DNA of 64,000 nt from positions 62,001 through 126,000 of the forward strand of contig NZ_VTUZ01000018.1 in NCBI RefSeq assembly GCF_008369935.1, given 5' to 3'. The translations under genes and the position numbers were made by a program. The DNA is from Paraburkholderia panacisoli (GTDB lineage: Bacteria; Pseudomonadota; Gammaproteobacteria; Burkholderiales; Burkholderiaceae). A model generated the notes under the pieces. The model was not told the DNA's origin, did no database searches, and saw only the letters and a program-made list of their open reading frames with translations. Positions 18,029 through 26,943 of the stretch are shown here, one piece after another; positions within the stretch are counted from its first letter, which is position 1; each line of letters starts with the position of its first letter.

Positions 18029-19366
18029 TCAGGTTCGCGGCGCGGCTTCGCCGGTGGCAAGCGAGGTGGCTTCGTCCTCGGCCGGCGTGACGCGCATCAC
18101 GAGCGCGATGATCGTAGCGACCACCAGGAACGCCGCGATCGTCAGCAAGGCCAGTTTGAAGTTGCCGGTCGCATTGCGCACGAGGCCGATGCTCCAGGGG
18201 CCGACCAGTCCGCCGAACTGCGCGACGGTGTTGATCAGGGCGATCGTCGCGGCGCCCGCCGCGCCGGTCCTGAACGACGACGCGAGGCTCCAGAACAGCG
18301 GATTGCCCGCATAGATGAACAGGCCGGTCACGCACAGCAGCACATACGCGATCACGGGATTCGGCGCATACGCGCTGCCGGCGATCGCCAGCGCGCTCAT
18401 GCCGTACACGAACGCGAGGTGCTTCTTGCGGTCGCCGGTGCGGTCGGAACTGCGGCTGATCAGAAAGGTGCCCAACACGCCGAGCAACGGCGGCGCGGCG
18501 GACAGAAAGCCGACTTCGAGATTGCTCAGCTCGCCGAGACTCTTGACGATCTGCGGCAGCCACAGGAACAGCCCGTAAATGCCGACCAGCGCGCAACCGA
18601 ACAGGCCCGCGAGACTCCATACGCGGATGTCGTTCGCCACGCGCAGCAGCGGAAAATGAGCGTGGCCGCCGATGGCCTCGCGTTCGGCGGCGAGCGTCGA
18701 TTCGAGCCAGCGCTTTTCATCGTCGGAGAGCCAGTTCGCGTCGGCCGGGCGTTCGGTCATGATGCGCAGCGTCAGCAGGCCGAGCAGCATCGCGGGAATG
18801 CCCTCGAGAATGAACATCCACTGCCAGCCTTGCAGACCCAGGATGCCGTTCGCGTAGGTCATCAGCGCGGTGGAGATCGGGCCGCCCAGCACGGCGGAAA
18901 ACGACCCGGCGACGATATAGCCGCCGACCGCCCGCGCCCGGTAGCGGACCGGAAACCATTTGGTCAGGTAAACGGCAATACCCGGCAGAAAGCCTGCTTC
19001 CATCACGCCGAGCAGAAAGCGCAGCACGTAGAAGCTTGTATCGTTGAACACGAACGCGGTGGCGGCGGCGACTGCGCCCCACGTGAGCAGAATGCGCGCG
19101 ATCCAGCGACGCGCGCCGACCCGATGCAGCAGCAGATTGCTGGGTATTTCCAGCAGCATGTAGCCGACGAAGAAGATGCTGCCGGCAAACCCGAACACGG
19201 CTGGGCTGAAGCCCAACTGCTTGTTCATGTCGAGCGCGGCGAAACCGATATTGATCCGGTCGAGGTAGTTGATGAACATCATGGCGAACAGCAACGGGAT
19301 CAGGCGCCCGTATACCTTTCGCATGGTGGCGGCTTCGTTGAATGCGGTCATGCTGTCTCCTGCCAT
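18029..19366 (-). CDS. MFS transporter, anion:cation symporter family
   Basis: Inner-membrane proton-coupled carrier of 445 residues with 12 predicted helices. The family signature between helices 2 and 3 is present (LLEIPSNLLLHRVGARRWIARI), and the N-terminal LLFAMMFINYLDRINIGFAALDMNKQLG is typical of the ACS group that carries tartrate, phthalate, glucarate and aromatic acids. It is the first gene of the hydratase-aldolase module, which starts 61 bases downstream, so the substrate is probably an aromatic or tricarboxylic acid fed into that pathway. AGGAGAC lies upstream of the ATG. Confidence 0.88.
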   Translation of the reverse strand: MAGDSMTAFNEAATMRKVYGRLIPLLFAMMFINYLDRINIGFAALDMNKQLGFSPAVFGFAGSIFFVGYMLLEIPSNLLLHRVGARRWIARILLTWGAVAAATAFVFNDTSFYVLRFLLGVMEAGFLPGIAVYLTKWFPVRYRARAVGGYIVAGSFSAVLGGPISTALMTYANGILGLQGWQWMFILEGIPAMLLGLLTLRIMTERPADANWLSDDEKRWLESTLAAEREAIGGHAHFPLLRVANDIRVWSLAGLFGCALVGIYGLFLWLPQIVKSLGELSNLEVGFLSAAPPLLGVLGTFLISRSSDRTGDRKKHLAFVYGMSALAIAGSAYAPNPVIAYVLLCVTGLFIYAGNPLFWSLASSFRTGAAGAATIALINTVAQFGGLVGPWSIGLVRNATGNFKLALLTIAAFLVVATIIALVMRVTPAEDEATSLATGEAAPRT

Positions 19367-19389
19367 GCAGCGGCGGCCGTAGCCAGCGT

Positions 19390-19428
19390 TGCGTTTTATC
19401 GTGTAAGCGTCTTAATGATAAGAACGCA
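19390..19428. promoter_or_regulatory. Inverted repeat upstream of the MFS-hydratase-aldolase operon
   Basis: Arms TGCGTTTTATC (19390-19400) and GATAAGAACGCA (19417-19428) are complementary except for one extra base. They lie about 24-62 bases upstream of the MFS start, between it and the LysR gene, so this is a candidate operator. A link to the adjacent LysR is inference. Confidence 0.4.
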
Positions 19429-19476
19429 CGCACGAGGAGTCCAAGACCGCTTGCTTATGCTTGTATAGGTTTTTGC

Positions 19477-20376
19477 TTATAGTGTGGCGTCTTTCAGCGG
19501 CGCGGGCAGGCACTCAAGAAAAGCTCGCAGATGCGGCGACGCGTCGTCGGTACGGAAAGTGGCCGCGAGCGTTGAACGATACGACGAGCCTGGGCCCGTC
19601 AGATGACGGAACGCGACATCGGTGCGCCCGTGGCGCGCCACCGATTCGCCGACGAACGTCACGCCGAGGCCCGCCGCCACCAGCGCGATCGCCGTCTGGA
19701 TTTCGTAAGCTTCGTGCGCGACGAACGGGGTGACACCCGCATCCCGATAGAGCGACTGCACCGAGCGTTTGAACTGCGCGTTCTGATGTTTAGGATACAG
19801 AATCAATGGAATATCGGCGAGATCCTGGATCCGCACGCTCTTGCGCTGCGCCAGCGGGTGACCGGCTTCGAGCGCGACCATGACGCGCTCGCGCAGCAAT
19901 GAATAGGACGTGCAGCCTTCCACCGTCAACGGCTGCCTGCCGATGCCGATGTGAATGCGCATGTCGCGCAGCGCATCGGTCTGCTCCTCGGTGAGCATCT
20001 CGAAGAGCTTGAGTTCGACCTGCGGGAACGCTTTGTGAAACGCCTTGAGCGCGGGCGGCAACACGCTGTACATCGACGAGCGCGTGAAGCCGATGCTCAG
20101 CCAGCCCCGCCGGCCGACGCCGATTTGCTGGGCGGCGAGCGCGGCCTGGTCCAGCGAGTTGAGTATCTGACGCGCTTCGGTGCGCAGGTAGTGGCCGGCT
20201 TCGGTCAGGATCAGCGGACGTCTCGCGCGGTCGACCAGTTGTGTGCCGAGCCGCTCTTCGAGCGAGCGGATCTGCTGGCTCAGCGCGGGTTGCGCGATAT
20301 GCAGGCGCTCGGCGGCGCGGCTGAAATTGAGTTCCTCCGCGAGAATCACGAAGCATTGTAAGGCCCTGAGGTTCAT
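19477..20376 (-). CDS. LysR-family transcriptional regulator
   Basis: Regulator of 299 residues with an N-terminal winged helix-turn-helix (MNLRALQCFVILAEELNFSRAAERLHIAQPALSQQIRSLEERLG) and a C-terminal co-inducer domain. The start at 20376 is where the conserved domain begins; in-frame ATGs at 20409 and 20472 add unrelated sequence. It lies upstream of the MFS/LigJ/LigK operon on the same strand and is divergent from another MFS gene (20599), so it could control either or both. The lower aromatic-acid context suggests an aromatic-acid derivative as inducer; not shown. Confidence 0.88.
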   Translation of the reverse strand: MNLRALQCFVILAEELNFSRAAERLHIAQPALSQQIRSLEERLGTQLVDRARRPLILTEAGHYLRTEARQILNSLDQAALAAQQIGVGRRGWLSIGFTRSSMYSVLPPALKAFHKAFPQVELKLFEMLTEEQTDALRDMRIHIGIGRQPLTVEGCTSYSLLRERVMVALEAGHPLAQRKSVRIQDLADIPLILYPKHQNAQFKRSVQSLYRDAGVTPFVAHEAYEIQTAIALVAAGLGVTFVGESVARHGRTDVAFRHLTGPGSSYRSTLAATFRTDDASPHLRAFLECLPAPLKDATL

Positions 20377-20598
20377 TTCGGTGGTCCTGATCTCCAGAAG
20401 GAAAAGCATAGCCGATTGCCCGCGCAGCGATAACCACGAGTGATCGCAGTATCGAAACAATTCATTGGTCAATTATCGCCGGGGTCCAGATAATGTCCGC
20501 ACAAAACTGAGCGCCGCGTTCGCCTGAGCCCGGGTAGGCGCATCAGCCAGCCCGCGCCCGGGTCAGCCGGGTAGCGAGGTGAAAATACGGAGGAGACA

Positions 20599-21915
20599 AT
20601 GTTTCAACGACCCAAAGTCAGCCGGACGATTCTCGCGATCATGTGCGCGATGTCGTTCATCATGTATCTCGATCGCGTCAACCTCTCGGCCGCGGCCGGT
20701 CTGATCCGTGACGACCTGCATCTGAGCAACACCCACGTGGGTCTCGTGTTCGCGGCCTTCGCGTATACGTACGCCATCTGCCAGGTGATCGGCGGCTGGG
20801 TCAGCGACCGGTTCGGCGCGAAGCTCACGCTCGTCACCTGCGCAAGCATCTGGATCGTCGCGACGGTCGCCACCGGTCTCGCGGGCGGCATCGTGTCGCT
20901 GTTCTGCGCGCGCATGCTGCTCGGCATTGGCGAAGGGGCAGCTTTGCCGGCCCAGGCCCGCGCGTTGACCAACTGGTTTCCGTCCAGCAAACGCGGCTTC
21001 GTGCAAGGGCTCACGCATTCGTTTTCACGGCTCGGCAATGCGGTCACACCGCCGTTCGTCGCGTTGCTGGTCGCGTATTCGTCGTGGCGTGCGTCGTTCC
21101 TCGTGGTCGGCGCGTTGACATTCGTGTGGGTCGTGGTCTACGCATGGTATTTCACCGACAACCCGCGCAAGCATCGCCATATGACCGCGCAGGAAGAAGC
21201 GCAGTTGCCGCCGGCCGGCAAGGTGGTGGTCGAGAAAACGCGCGAGCCGACACCGTGGCGGCGCTTGCTCAAACGCATCGGGCCGACCATGCTGGTGTAC
21301 TTCTGCTATGGATGGACCGGCTGGCTCTTCTTCACCTGGCTGCCGACCTTCTTCATGCACGGCCGCGGTCTCGACCTGAAAAGCTCGGCGATGTTTTCGG
21401 CCGGCGTGTTTCTTTCCGGCGTGGTCGGCAATACGGCGGGCGGCGTGCTCAGCGACCGCGTGCTCAAGCGCACCCGCAATGTCGTGGCGGCGCGGCGCAA
21501 CGTGATCATCGGAGCCTTTCTCGGCGCGCTGGTGTTTCTCGCTCCCGTGATGGTGGTGAAGTCGTTGCCGGTGATGGCGGCCTGCATGAGCCTGTCGTTC
21601 TTCTTCCTCGAAATGACGATCGGACCGATCTGGGCCGTGCCGATGGACATCACGCCGAAGCACGTGGGTGTGGCAAGCGGGTTGGTGAATGCGGGCTCGG
21701 CCGTGGCGGGGATTTTCACGCCGATCGTGTTCGGCCTCGTGGTGGATCGCACGGGCAGCTGGACGCTGCCGTTCGCCGGTTCGCTCGGCCTGCTCGCGGT
21801 GGGTATCGTCGCGACCTTCTTCATGCGGCCGGATATTCCGCTCGACGCTGCGGCCGTATCGGCGGATGTCGGCAATGGCGGCGAGCTCGAGTTCGCCGAG
21901 CGTTCGGCCCGTTGA
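20599..21915 (+). CDS. MFS transporter, anion:cation symporter family
   Basis: Carrier of 438 residues with 12 predicted helices. The amino end (IMCAMSFIMYLDRVNLSAAAGLIRDDLHLSNTHVGLVFAAFAYTYAICQVIGGWVSDRFGAK) contains the ACS helix 1 signature and the loop 2-3 motif GGWVSDRFGAK. GGAGGAGAC gives a strong ribosome site. It is divergent from a LysR gene (222 bases between starts) and converges on a second LysR gene. No catabolic enzyme follows it directly, so the substrate is unassigned; sugar acids or aromatic acids are typical. Confidence 0.87.
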   Translation: MFQRPKVSRTILAIMCAMSFIMYLDRVNLSAAAGLIRDDLHLSNTHVGLVFAAFAYTYAICQVIGGWVSDRFGAKLTLVTCASIWIVATVATGLAGGIVSLFCARMLLGIGEGAALPAQARALTNWFPSSKRGFVQGLTHSFSRLGNAVTPPFVALLVAYSSWRASFLVVGALTFVWVVVYAWYFTDNPRKHRHMTAQEEAQLPPAGKVVVEKTREPTPWRRLLKRIGPTMLVYFCYGWTGWLFFTWLPTFFMHGRGLDLKSSAMFSAGVFLSGVVGNTAGGVLSDRVLKRTRNVVAARRNVIIGAFLGALVFLAPVMVVKSLPVMAACMSLSFFFLEMTIGPIWAVPMDITPKHVGVASGLVNAGSAVAGIFTPIVFGLVVDRTGSWTLPFAGSLGLLAVGIVATFFMRPDIPLDAAAVSADVGNGGELEFAERSAR

Positions 21916-21936
21916 ACCCGCTCGCCGACGCGCGGC

Positions 21937-22860
21937 TCACGCCGCGCGAATCGAATCGATCACCAGTTGCGTGGCCGGCGTGATGCGCCGGTTCTTGCGC
22001 AAAATCAACCCGTAGGGCGCGAGCCGTCCGCGCAGCGGCGTGGACACCGCGGCAATCGCTTCGAGCGCGACGTAGTACTGCGCGACCGAACTGGGCAATA
22101 CCGCAAGCATGTCCGAGTCGCGCAGCAAGGACAACGTGGTCAGGATCGACGAGGTCTCGACGGTGCTGACCGGCGGCGCAACCCGCGACTCACGGAAGGT
22201 CTGGTCGATGACCTGGCGCATCGGACTCGGATGCGGCTGAATGATCCACGGATAGAGCGCAAGCTCCGCCAGCTTCGGCCGCGCGCTGGCCCGCGCGGCC
22301 GGATGATCCGGGCGCACGACGATCGACAACGCCTCTTCCGACAAGGTCTCGAAGCTCAGGTCGAGCGCCGGAAAGCCATCCGGAATCCGGCCGATCACGA
22401 TATCCAGCTGGTCCTGCTGCAACGACTGCACGAGCACGTCGCTGGTGTCTATCGTCACCGCCATCTGCAGGCGCGGATGCGCTTCCTTCAACTTGACGAT
22501 GGTGTGCGTGAGCAATTCGGGCGACGGCGCCATCACTGCGCCGATGCGCACCTTGCCGATGTCGCCGGCCTCGATGCCGGCCAGCTCTTCACGCAACTCG
22601 TCGAGATCTTCGAACACCACGCGTGCATAGCGCATCACCGCCTCGCCGAACACGGTCGGCTCCATGCCGCGCGCGTGCCGCACGAACAGCGATACGCCGA
22701 TCGTGTCTTCGAGTTCCTGCAAGGCTTTGGTGGCCGCGGGCTGGGTCATCGCCAGGTCGTCGGCGGCGCGCCGCAATGATTCGGTCTCCGAGAGCGCGAC
22801 CATCAGTTGCAGATGACGCAGACGCAGACGTTTGCGAATGGTGGAAGCGGGCGCGATCAT
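21937..22860 (-). CDS. LysR-family regulator divergent from the acid-sugar operon
   Basis: LysR protein of 307 residues. The helix-turn-helix reads RLRHLQLMVALSETESLRRAADDLAMTQPAATKALQELEDTIGVSLF, of the GbpR/CbbR-like type with a basic leader before the domain. The effector domain follows, ending near ATQLVIDSIRAA. It is divergent from the MFS/dehydratase operon beginning at 23001, the usual arrangement for an LTTR and its target. A perfect 14-base palindrome lies just upstream of its start codon. Confidence 0.88.
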   Translation of the reverse strand: MIAPASTIRKRLRLRHLQLMVALSETESLRRAADDLAMTQPAATKALQELEDTIGVSLFVRHARGMEPTVFGEAVMRYARVVFEDLDELREELAGIEAGDIGKVRIGAVMAPSPELLTHTIVKLKEAHPRLQMAVTIDTSDVLVQSLQQDQLDIVIGRIPDGFPALDLSFETLSEEALSIVVRPDHPAARASARPKLAELALYPWIIQPHPSPMRQVIDQTFRESRVAPPVSTVETSSILTTLSLLRDSDMLAVLPSSVAQYYVALEAIAAVSTPLRGRLAPYGLILRKNRRITPATQLVIDSIRAA

Positions 22861-22878
22861 GTGAGCGATAACTCCAGG

Positions 22879-22892
22879 GAATCAGCTGATTC
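22879..22892. promoter_or_regulatory. Perfect 14-base palindrome in the LysR/MFS divergent region
   Basis: GAATCAGCTGATTC is a perfect palindrome 18 bases upstream of the LysR start codon and about 110 bases upstream of the MFS start. Its position fits an autoregulatory operator in a 140-base divergent promoter. Which protein binds is not known. Confidence 0.45.
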
Positions 22893-23000
22893 GATTTATT
22901 CAGTGGTCAGTTATTGGATAGTTTCGCACACTAGCGGCTATCGAACGACAGGCGGATCGCACTTTCCGGCGCGTCGATCAAAAAATCCAGGAGACGAAGC

Positions 23001-24338
23001 ATGACGACGACCGCCGGCGCGGCGCTAGACAGCGCGATTGCGAAAGCGCGCACGAGACTGTTGCCCTTTCTTGTTCTGATGTACGTGCTGGCGTTCATCG
23101 ACCGCGCGAACGTCGGCTTTGCGAAGAACGTGCTGCAAGCCGACACGGGCTTGAGCGACGCGGCATTCGCGTTCGGCGCGGGCATCTTTTTCGTCGGCTA
23201 CGCCGTGTTCGAAGTGCCGAGCAATCTGCTGATGTACCGCTTCGGCGCGCGCGTGTGGATGAGCCGCATCATGGTCACGTGGGGCATCGTGTCCGCATGT
23301 ACCGCGCTGGTCCACGACGCGACGAGCTTCTACCTGCTGCGCACGCTGCTCGGCATCGCCGAAGCGGGTTTCTTCCCCGGCATCATTCTGTTCCTGTCCA
23401 ACTGGTTTCCGGCCAAAACGCGCTCGCAGACGATGGGCGTGTTCTATTTCGGCTTCCCCCTCGCGCTGCTGCTCGGCAGCCCGGTCTCGGGTGTGCTGCT
23501 CGACACGGGCAATCCGTTCGGCATGCAGCCTTGGCAGTGGCTGTTCGTCGTCGAAGGTCTCGCGGCGTCGGTGGTGGGTGTCGTCGCGTACTTCTATCTG
23601 ACCGACCGGCCCGCCAAAGCCGCCTGGCTCGACGCCACGCAGCGTGAAGCGCTGGACCGCGCGTTGCGCGAGGAGGACGAGCACAAGCTCGCGCATGGTC
23701 CGGCTTCGGTGCTCGCCGCGTTGCGCGACTCGCGCGTGCTGTTCTGCGCATTGATCTACTTCGCGGTTCAGATGAGCGTGTATGGCGTGGTGTTCTATCT
23801 GCCGACGCGCATCGCCGGACTCACGGGCGGCCACGTCGGCACCAAGGTGGGTCTGCTGACCGCCATTCCATGGATCGCGGCGATTATCGGCACTTTCTGC
23901 GTGACTCGCTTTGCGGATCGCCACGGCCATCATCGGACCTGGGCGGCGGCGATGCTCGCGCTCGCGGCGCTCGGCATCGCCGCGAGCGCGCTCACCTCAT
24001 CGGTCACGCTGGCGCTCGCTGCATTCTGCGTCGCCGCGATCGGCTTCGTCTCCGTGCAGCCGCTCTTCTGGACGCTGCCGACCGGTTATCTCGGCGGCGC
24101 CGCAGCCGCCGGCGGGATCGCGCTGATCAATTCGATCGGCAATCTCGGCGGCTTCGTCGCGCCCAATCTGAAGGGCCTGGCCGAGCACCTGACCGGCTCG
24201 CCGCAAGCGGGGATGCTGTCGCTGTCGGCGGTCGGTCTGATCGGCGCGGCGTTGCTGCTCACGTTCCGGCGCGCTGCCCGCACATCCACGTCTGTCTCGC
24301 ATCGTCCCGTCCCGCTCGGCGAACGCCCGGGCCATTAA
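23001..24338 (+). CDS. MFS transporter, anion:cation symporter family (acid sugar candidate)
   Basis: Carrier of 445 residues with 12 predicted membrane segments. Signature segments are LFLVLMYVLAFIDRANVGFAK-like helix 1 and VFEVPSNLLMYRFGARVWMSRIM in loop 2-3. The dehydratase gene begins 24 bases downstream, so import and first catabolic step appear to be coupled. It is the first gene of a six-gene plus-strand run (23001-29655) opposite a LysR gene. An acidic sugar is the most likely substrate, by context only. Confidence 0.88.
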   Translation: MTTTAGAALDSAIAKARTRLLPFLVLMYVLAFIDRANVGFAKNVLQADTGLSDAAFAFGAGIFFVGYAVFEVPSNLLMYRFGARVWMSRIMVTWGIVSACTALVHDATSFYLLRTLLGIAEAGFFPGIILFLSNWFPAKTRSQTMGVFYFGFPLALLLGSPVSGVLLDTGNPFGMQPWQWLFVVEGLAASVVGVVAYFYLTDRPAKAAWLDATQREALDRALREEDEHKLAHGPASVLAALRDSRVLFCALIYFAVQMSVYGVVFYLPTRIAGLTGGHVGTKVGLLTAIPWIAAIIGTFCVTRFADRHGHHRTWAAAMLALAALGIAASALTSSVTLALAAFCVAAIGFVSVQPLFWTLPTGYLGGAAAAGGIALINSIGNLGGFVAPNLKGLAEHLTGSPQAGMLSLSAVGLIGAALLLTFRRAARTSTSVSHRPVPLGERPGH

Positions 24339-24362
24339 CTCTGTTTCAAGGAATCATCGACC

Positions 24363-25538
24363 ATGAAAATCAAGCATATCCGCACGCGCGTCTTTGAATG
24401 GAAAGGCAAGGTCGTGCCGCCGCAGGCGCATTTCTGCACGAACGCGGTGGACATTCTTTACGAGCGCGGCGATGCGATGGGCTCATTCCGTTTCCACGGC
24501 TGGCTGGTGGTGGAAATCGAATGCGACGACGGCACGGTCGGCATCGGCAATTGCGCGCTCGCGCCGCGTATCGCCAAGCAGATCATCGACGAATATCTCG
24601 CGCCGATCGCGATCGGCGAAGACCCGTTCGACAACGAGTACATCTGGCAGAAGATGTATCGCCGCACGCTCGCGTGGGGCCGCAAGGGCATCGGCATGGC
24701 GGCGATCTCGGCGATCGACATCGCGCTGTGGGACATCATGGGCAAGGCGGTCAAGAAGCCGGTGTTCAAACTGCTCGGCGGCCGCACCAAGGAAAAGATC
24801 TGGTGCTACGCGTCGAAGCTCTACAACAACGACGACCGCGATGCGTTCCTCGGCGAGGCGCAGGGCTATCTGGAAGACGGCTTCACCGCGATGAAGATGC
24901 GCTTCGGCTACGGTCCGAAGGATGGCCCGAAGGGCATGGCGAAGAATCTCGAACAGGTGCGCCTGTTGCGCGAGCTGGTCGGTGACGAGGTCGACATCAT
25001 GCTCGAATGCTATATGGGCTGGACGCTCGAATACGCCCGCCGGATGCTGCCGCGTCTGGCCGAATTCAATCCGCGCTGGATCGAAGAGCCGGTGATCGGC
25101 GACGACGTCGAGGGTTATCAGGAGCTGAAGAAGATGAACATCATCCCCGTTTCCGGCGGCGAGCATGAGTTCACCAGCTACGGCTTCAAGGATCTGCTCG
25201 AACGCCGCGCGCTCGACGTGATCCAGTACGACACGAACCGGGTCGGCGGCATCACGGCGGCGCGCAAGATCAACGCGATGGCCGAAGCCTGGTCGGTGCC
25301 GGTGATTCCGCACGCCGGGCAGATGCACAACTACCATCTGACGATGGCGAGCACCGCGAGCCCGATGTCCGAGTTCTTCCCGGTGTTCGACGTGGAAGTG
25401 GGCAACGAACTGTTCTACTACATCTTCGAAGGCGAGCCGCGTCCCGAGAAAGGCTACCTGCAACTTTCCGACGACACGCCGGGCCTCGGCATCACGCTGA
25501 GCGACAAGCATCTCGCCGATTTCAACATTATCGAGTAA
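24363..25538 (+). CDS. Enolase-superfamily acid-sugar dehydratase (L-rhamnonate dehydratase-like)
   Basis: Mg-dependent dehydratase of 391 residues. The mandelate racemase-type barrel shows K178-M-R180 on strand 2, metal ligands E215 (MLECYMGW), E241 (WIEEP) and E267 (SGGEHEF), and the catalytic dyad D290 (QYD) and H317 (VIPHAGQMHNYH). The sequence after the histidine (MASTASPMSEFFPVFD) resembles L-rhamnonate dehydratases, but E215 replaces the usual Asp and the K-x-R pair differs, so the true substrate may be another aldonate. It sits between two MFS genes in a probable acid-sugar operon. Confidence 0.82.
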   Translation: MKIKHIRTRVFEWKGKVVPPQAHFCTNAVDILYERGDAMGSFRFHGWLVVEIECDDGTVGIGNCALAPRIAKQIIDEYLAPIAIGEDPFDNEYIWQKMYRRTLAWGRKGIGMAAISAIDIALWDIMGKAVKKPVFKLLGGRTKEKIWCYASKLYNNDDRDAFLGEAQGYLEDGFTAMKMRFGYGPKDGPKGMAKNLEQVRLLRELVGDEVDIMLECYMGWTLEYARRMLPRLAEFNPRWIEEPVIGDDVEGYQELKKMNIIPVSGGEHEFTSYGFKDLLERRALDVIQYDTNRVGGITAARKINAMAEAWSVPVIPHAGQMHNYHLTMASTASPMSEFFPVFDVEVGNELFYYIFEGEPRPEKGYLQLSDDTPGLGITLSDKHLADFNIIE

Positions 25539-25586
25539 CACGTATCGCCACCCGGGCCGCCGTCCGGCGACAGGCAGGAGACAGCC

Positions 25587-26900
25587 ATGCAGACGCATCT
25601 CGAAGCACGCGAGCCGCCGCCCAATCCGGCGCTCGACCACACGCTTGCGCAGCGGGCGAGCAGCGTGCGCTGGCGGATTTTCGGCGTCGTGTTTCTGATC
25701 ACGCTGATCAATCTGGTCGACCGGATCTCGCTGTCGATCGCGATGCCGACCATCGCCCGTGAGTTCGCACTGTCGCCATCGATGCAGGGGCTCATTCTGA
25801 GCAGCTTCTTCTGGTCGTATGCGCTGTTGCAGATTCCGGGCGGCTGGCTGATCGACCGCTTCGGTCCGCGCCGGGTGGTGGCGGGCGCCACGCTGCTGTG
25901 GGGTGTGTTCCAGACCTTGCTGGGCGTCGCGTCGGGCGGTCTTTCCCTGTTGTTGTTGCGCGTGGGTCTCGGCGGTGCGGAAGCGCCGCTGTTTCCCGCG
26001 GGCAGCAAGCTCAACGCGTTGTGGCTGTCGCGACATGAGCGTGCGCGCGGCGCGGTGCTGATGGATGCGGGCTCGCCGCTCGGCGCCGCGATCGGCGGCC
26101 TCGCGATCTCCAACCTGATTCTCGCGTTCGGCTCGTGGCGCATGGCGTTCATCGTGGCAGGGTTGACGACGATTGCCTGCGGCTGGCTCGCCTGGCATTA
26201 TCTTCGCGACAATCCCGCGCGGCATCCGGGCGTGAATGCGGCGGAGCTGGAGCACATTTGCGAGAGCGGCGCGTCGCTCGCGAGCGCCGCGTTGCAAGGC
26301 GGGACCGGCGCGAAGCTGCCGCTGCGCTCGACGCTCGCGATGTGCGTCGGCCGCATGAGCTGGGCGATGATCTTCTTCGGCCTGCTCACGTGGGGGCCAA
26401 GCTATCTGACGCAGGCGCGCGGTCTGAGCTTGCAGCAGATCGGCACATCGACGTTCTTCATCTTTCTGTGTGGCGCGCTCGGCTCGCTGGCAGGGGGCTT
26501 TCTGTGCGACGCGTTGTGCCATCGCGGCTGGCCGCGCGGCAAGGTCGTGAAGGGGATGATCGTCGTGTCCGGCCTGACGACGCTCGCCGTGCTGGCCGCG
26601 TTGCCGGAGATCTCGTCGGCGCTCGAGGCCGTCGCCGTGCTGTGTGTCGCGGCATTCTTCCTGATGTGGGGAAGCCTCTACTGGAGTCTGCCGTCTCTGC
26701 TTGCGCCGCCGCGCCGCGTCGGACTGCTCGGCGCGCTGATGAATTGCGCGGGCAGCGTCGGCGGTATTTCGATTCCGCTGATCACGGGCTTCGTGCTGCA
26801 ACGCACCGGTTCGTTCGACGTGGTCCTGCATTTTTACAGCGCGTGCGCGCTGGTTTATATCATCGGCTCGGTCGCGATCGATCTGCGCCGTACCTTTTGA
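25587..26900 (+). CDS. MFS transporter, anion:cation symporter family
   Basis: Second carrier of the operon, 437 residues, about 12 helices. VFLITLINLVDRISLSIAMPTIAREFALSPSMQGLILSSFFWSYALLQIPGGWLIDRFGPR contains helix 1 and the G-x-x-x-D-R-x-G-x-R loop motif. It lies 48 bases downstream of the dehydratase and 43 bases upstream of the PdxA-like gene. Two carriers in one operon may serve two related substrates or import plus efflux; the sequence does not decide. Confidence 0.87.
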   Translation: MQTHLEAREPPPNPALDHTLAQRASSVRWRIFGVVFLITLINLVDRISLSIAMPTIAREFALSPSMQGLILSSFFWSYALLQIPGGWLIDRFGPRRVVAGATLLWGVFQTLLGVASGGLSLLLLRVGLGGAEAPLFPAGSKLNALWLSRHERARGAVLMDAGSPLGAAIGGLAISNLILAFGSWRMAFIVAGLTTIACGWLAWHYLRDNPARHPGVNAAELEHICESGASLASAALQGGTGAKLPLRSTLAMCVGRMSWAMIFFGLLTWGPSYLTQARGLSLQQIGTSTFFIFLCGALGSLAGGFLCDALCHRGWPRGKVVKGMIVVSGLTTLAVLAALPEISSALEAVAVLCVAAFFLMWGSLYWSLPSLLAPPRRVGLLGALMNCAGSVGGISIPLITGFVLQRTGSFDVVLHFYSACALVYIIGSVAIDLRRTF

Positions 26901-26943
26901 ATTCGCATTGCCTGATGCATCGACTCACAACAGGATTAGCAAC

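Noticed and set aside
19451..19480. Direct repeat TTGCTTAT, twice, 22 bases apart at the end of the LysR gene
   Set aside because: The second copy covers the stop codon of the LysR gene and the units are short; not strong enough for an operator call.
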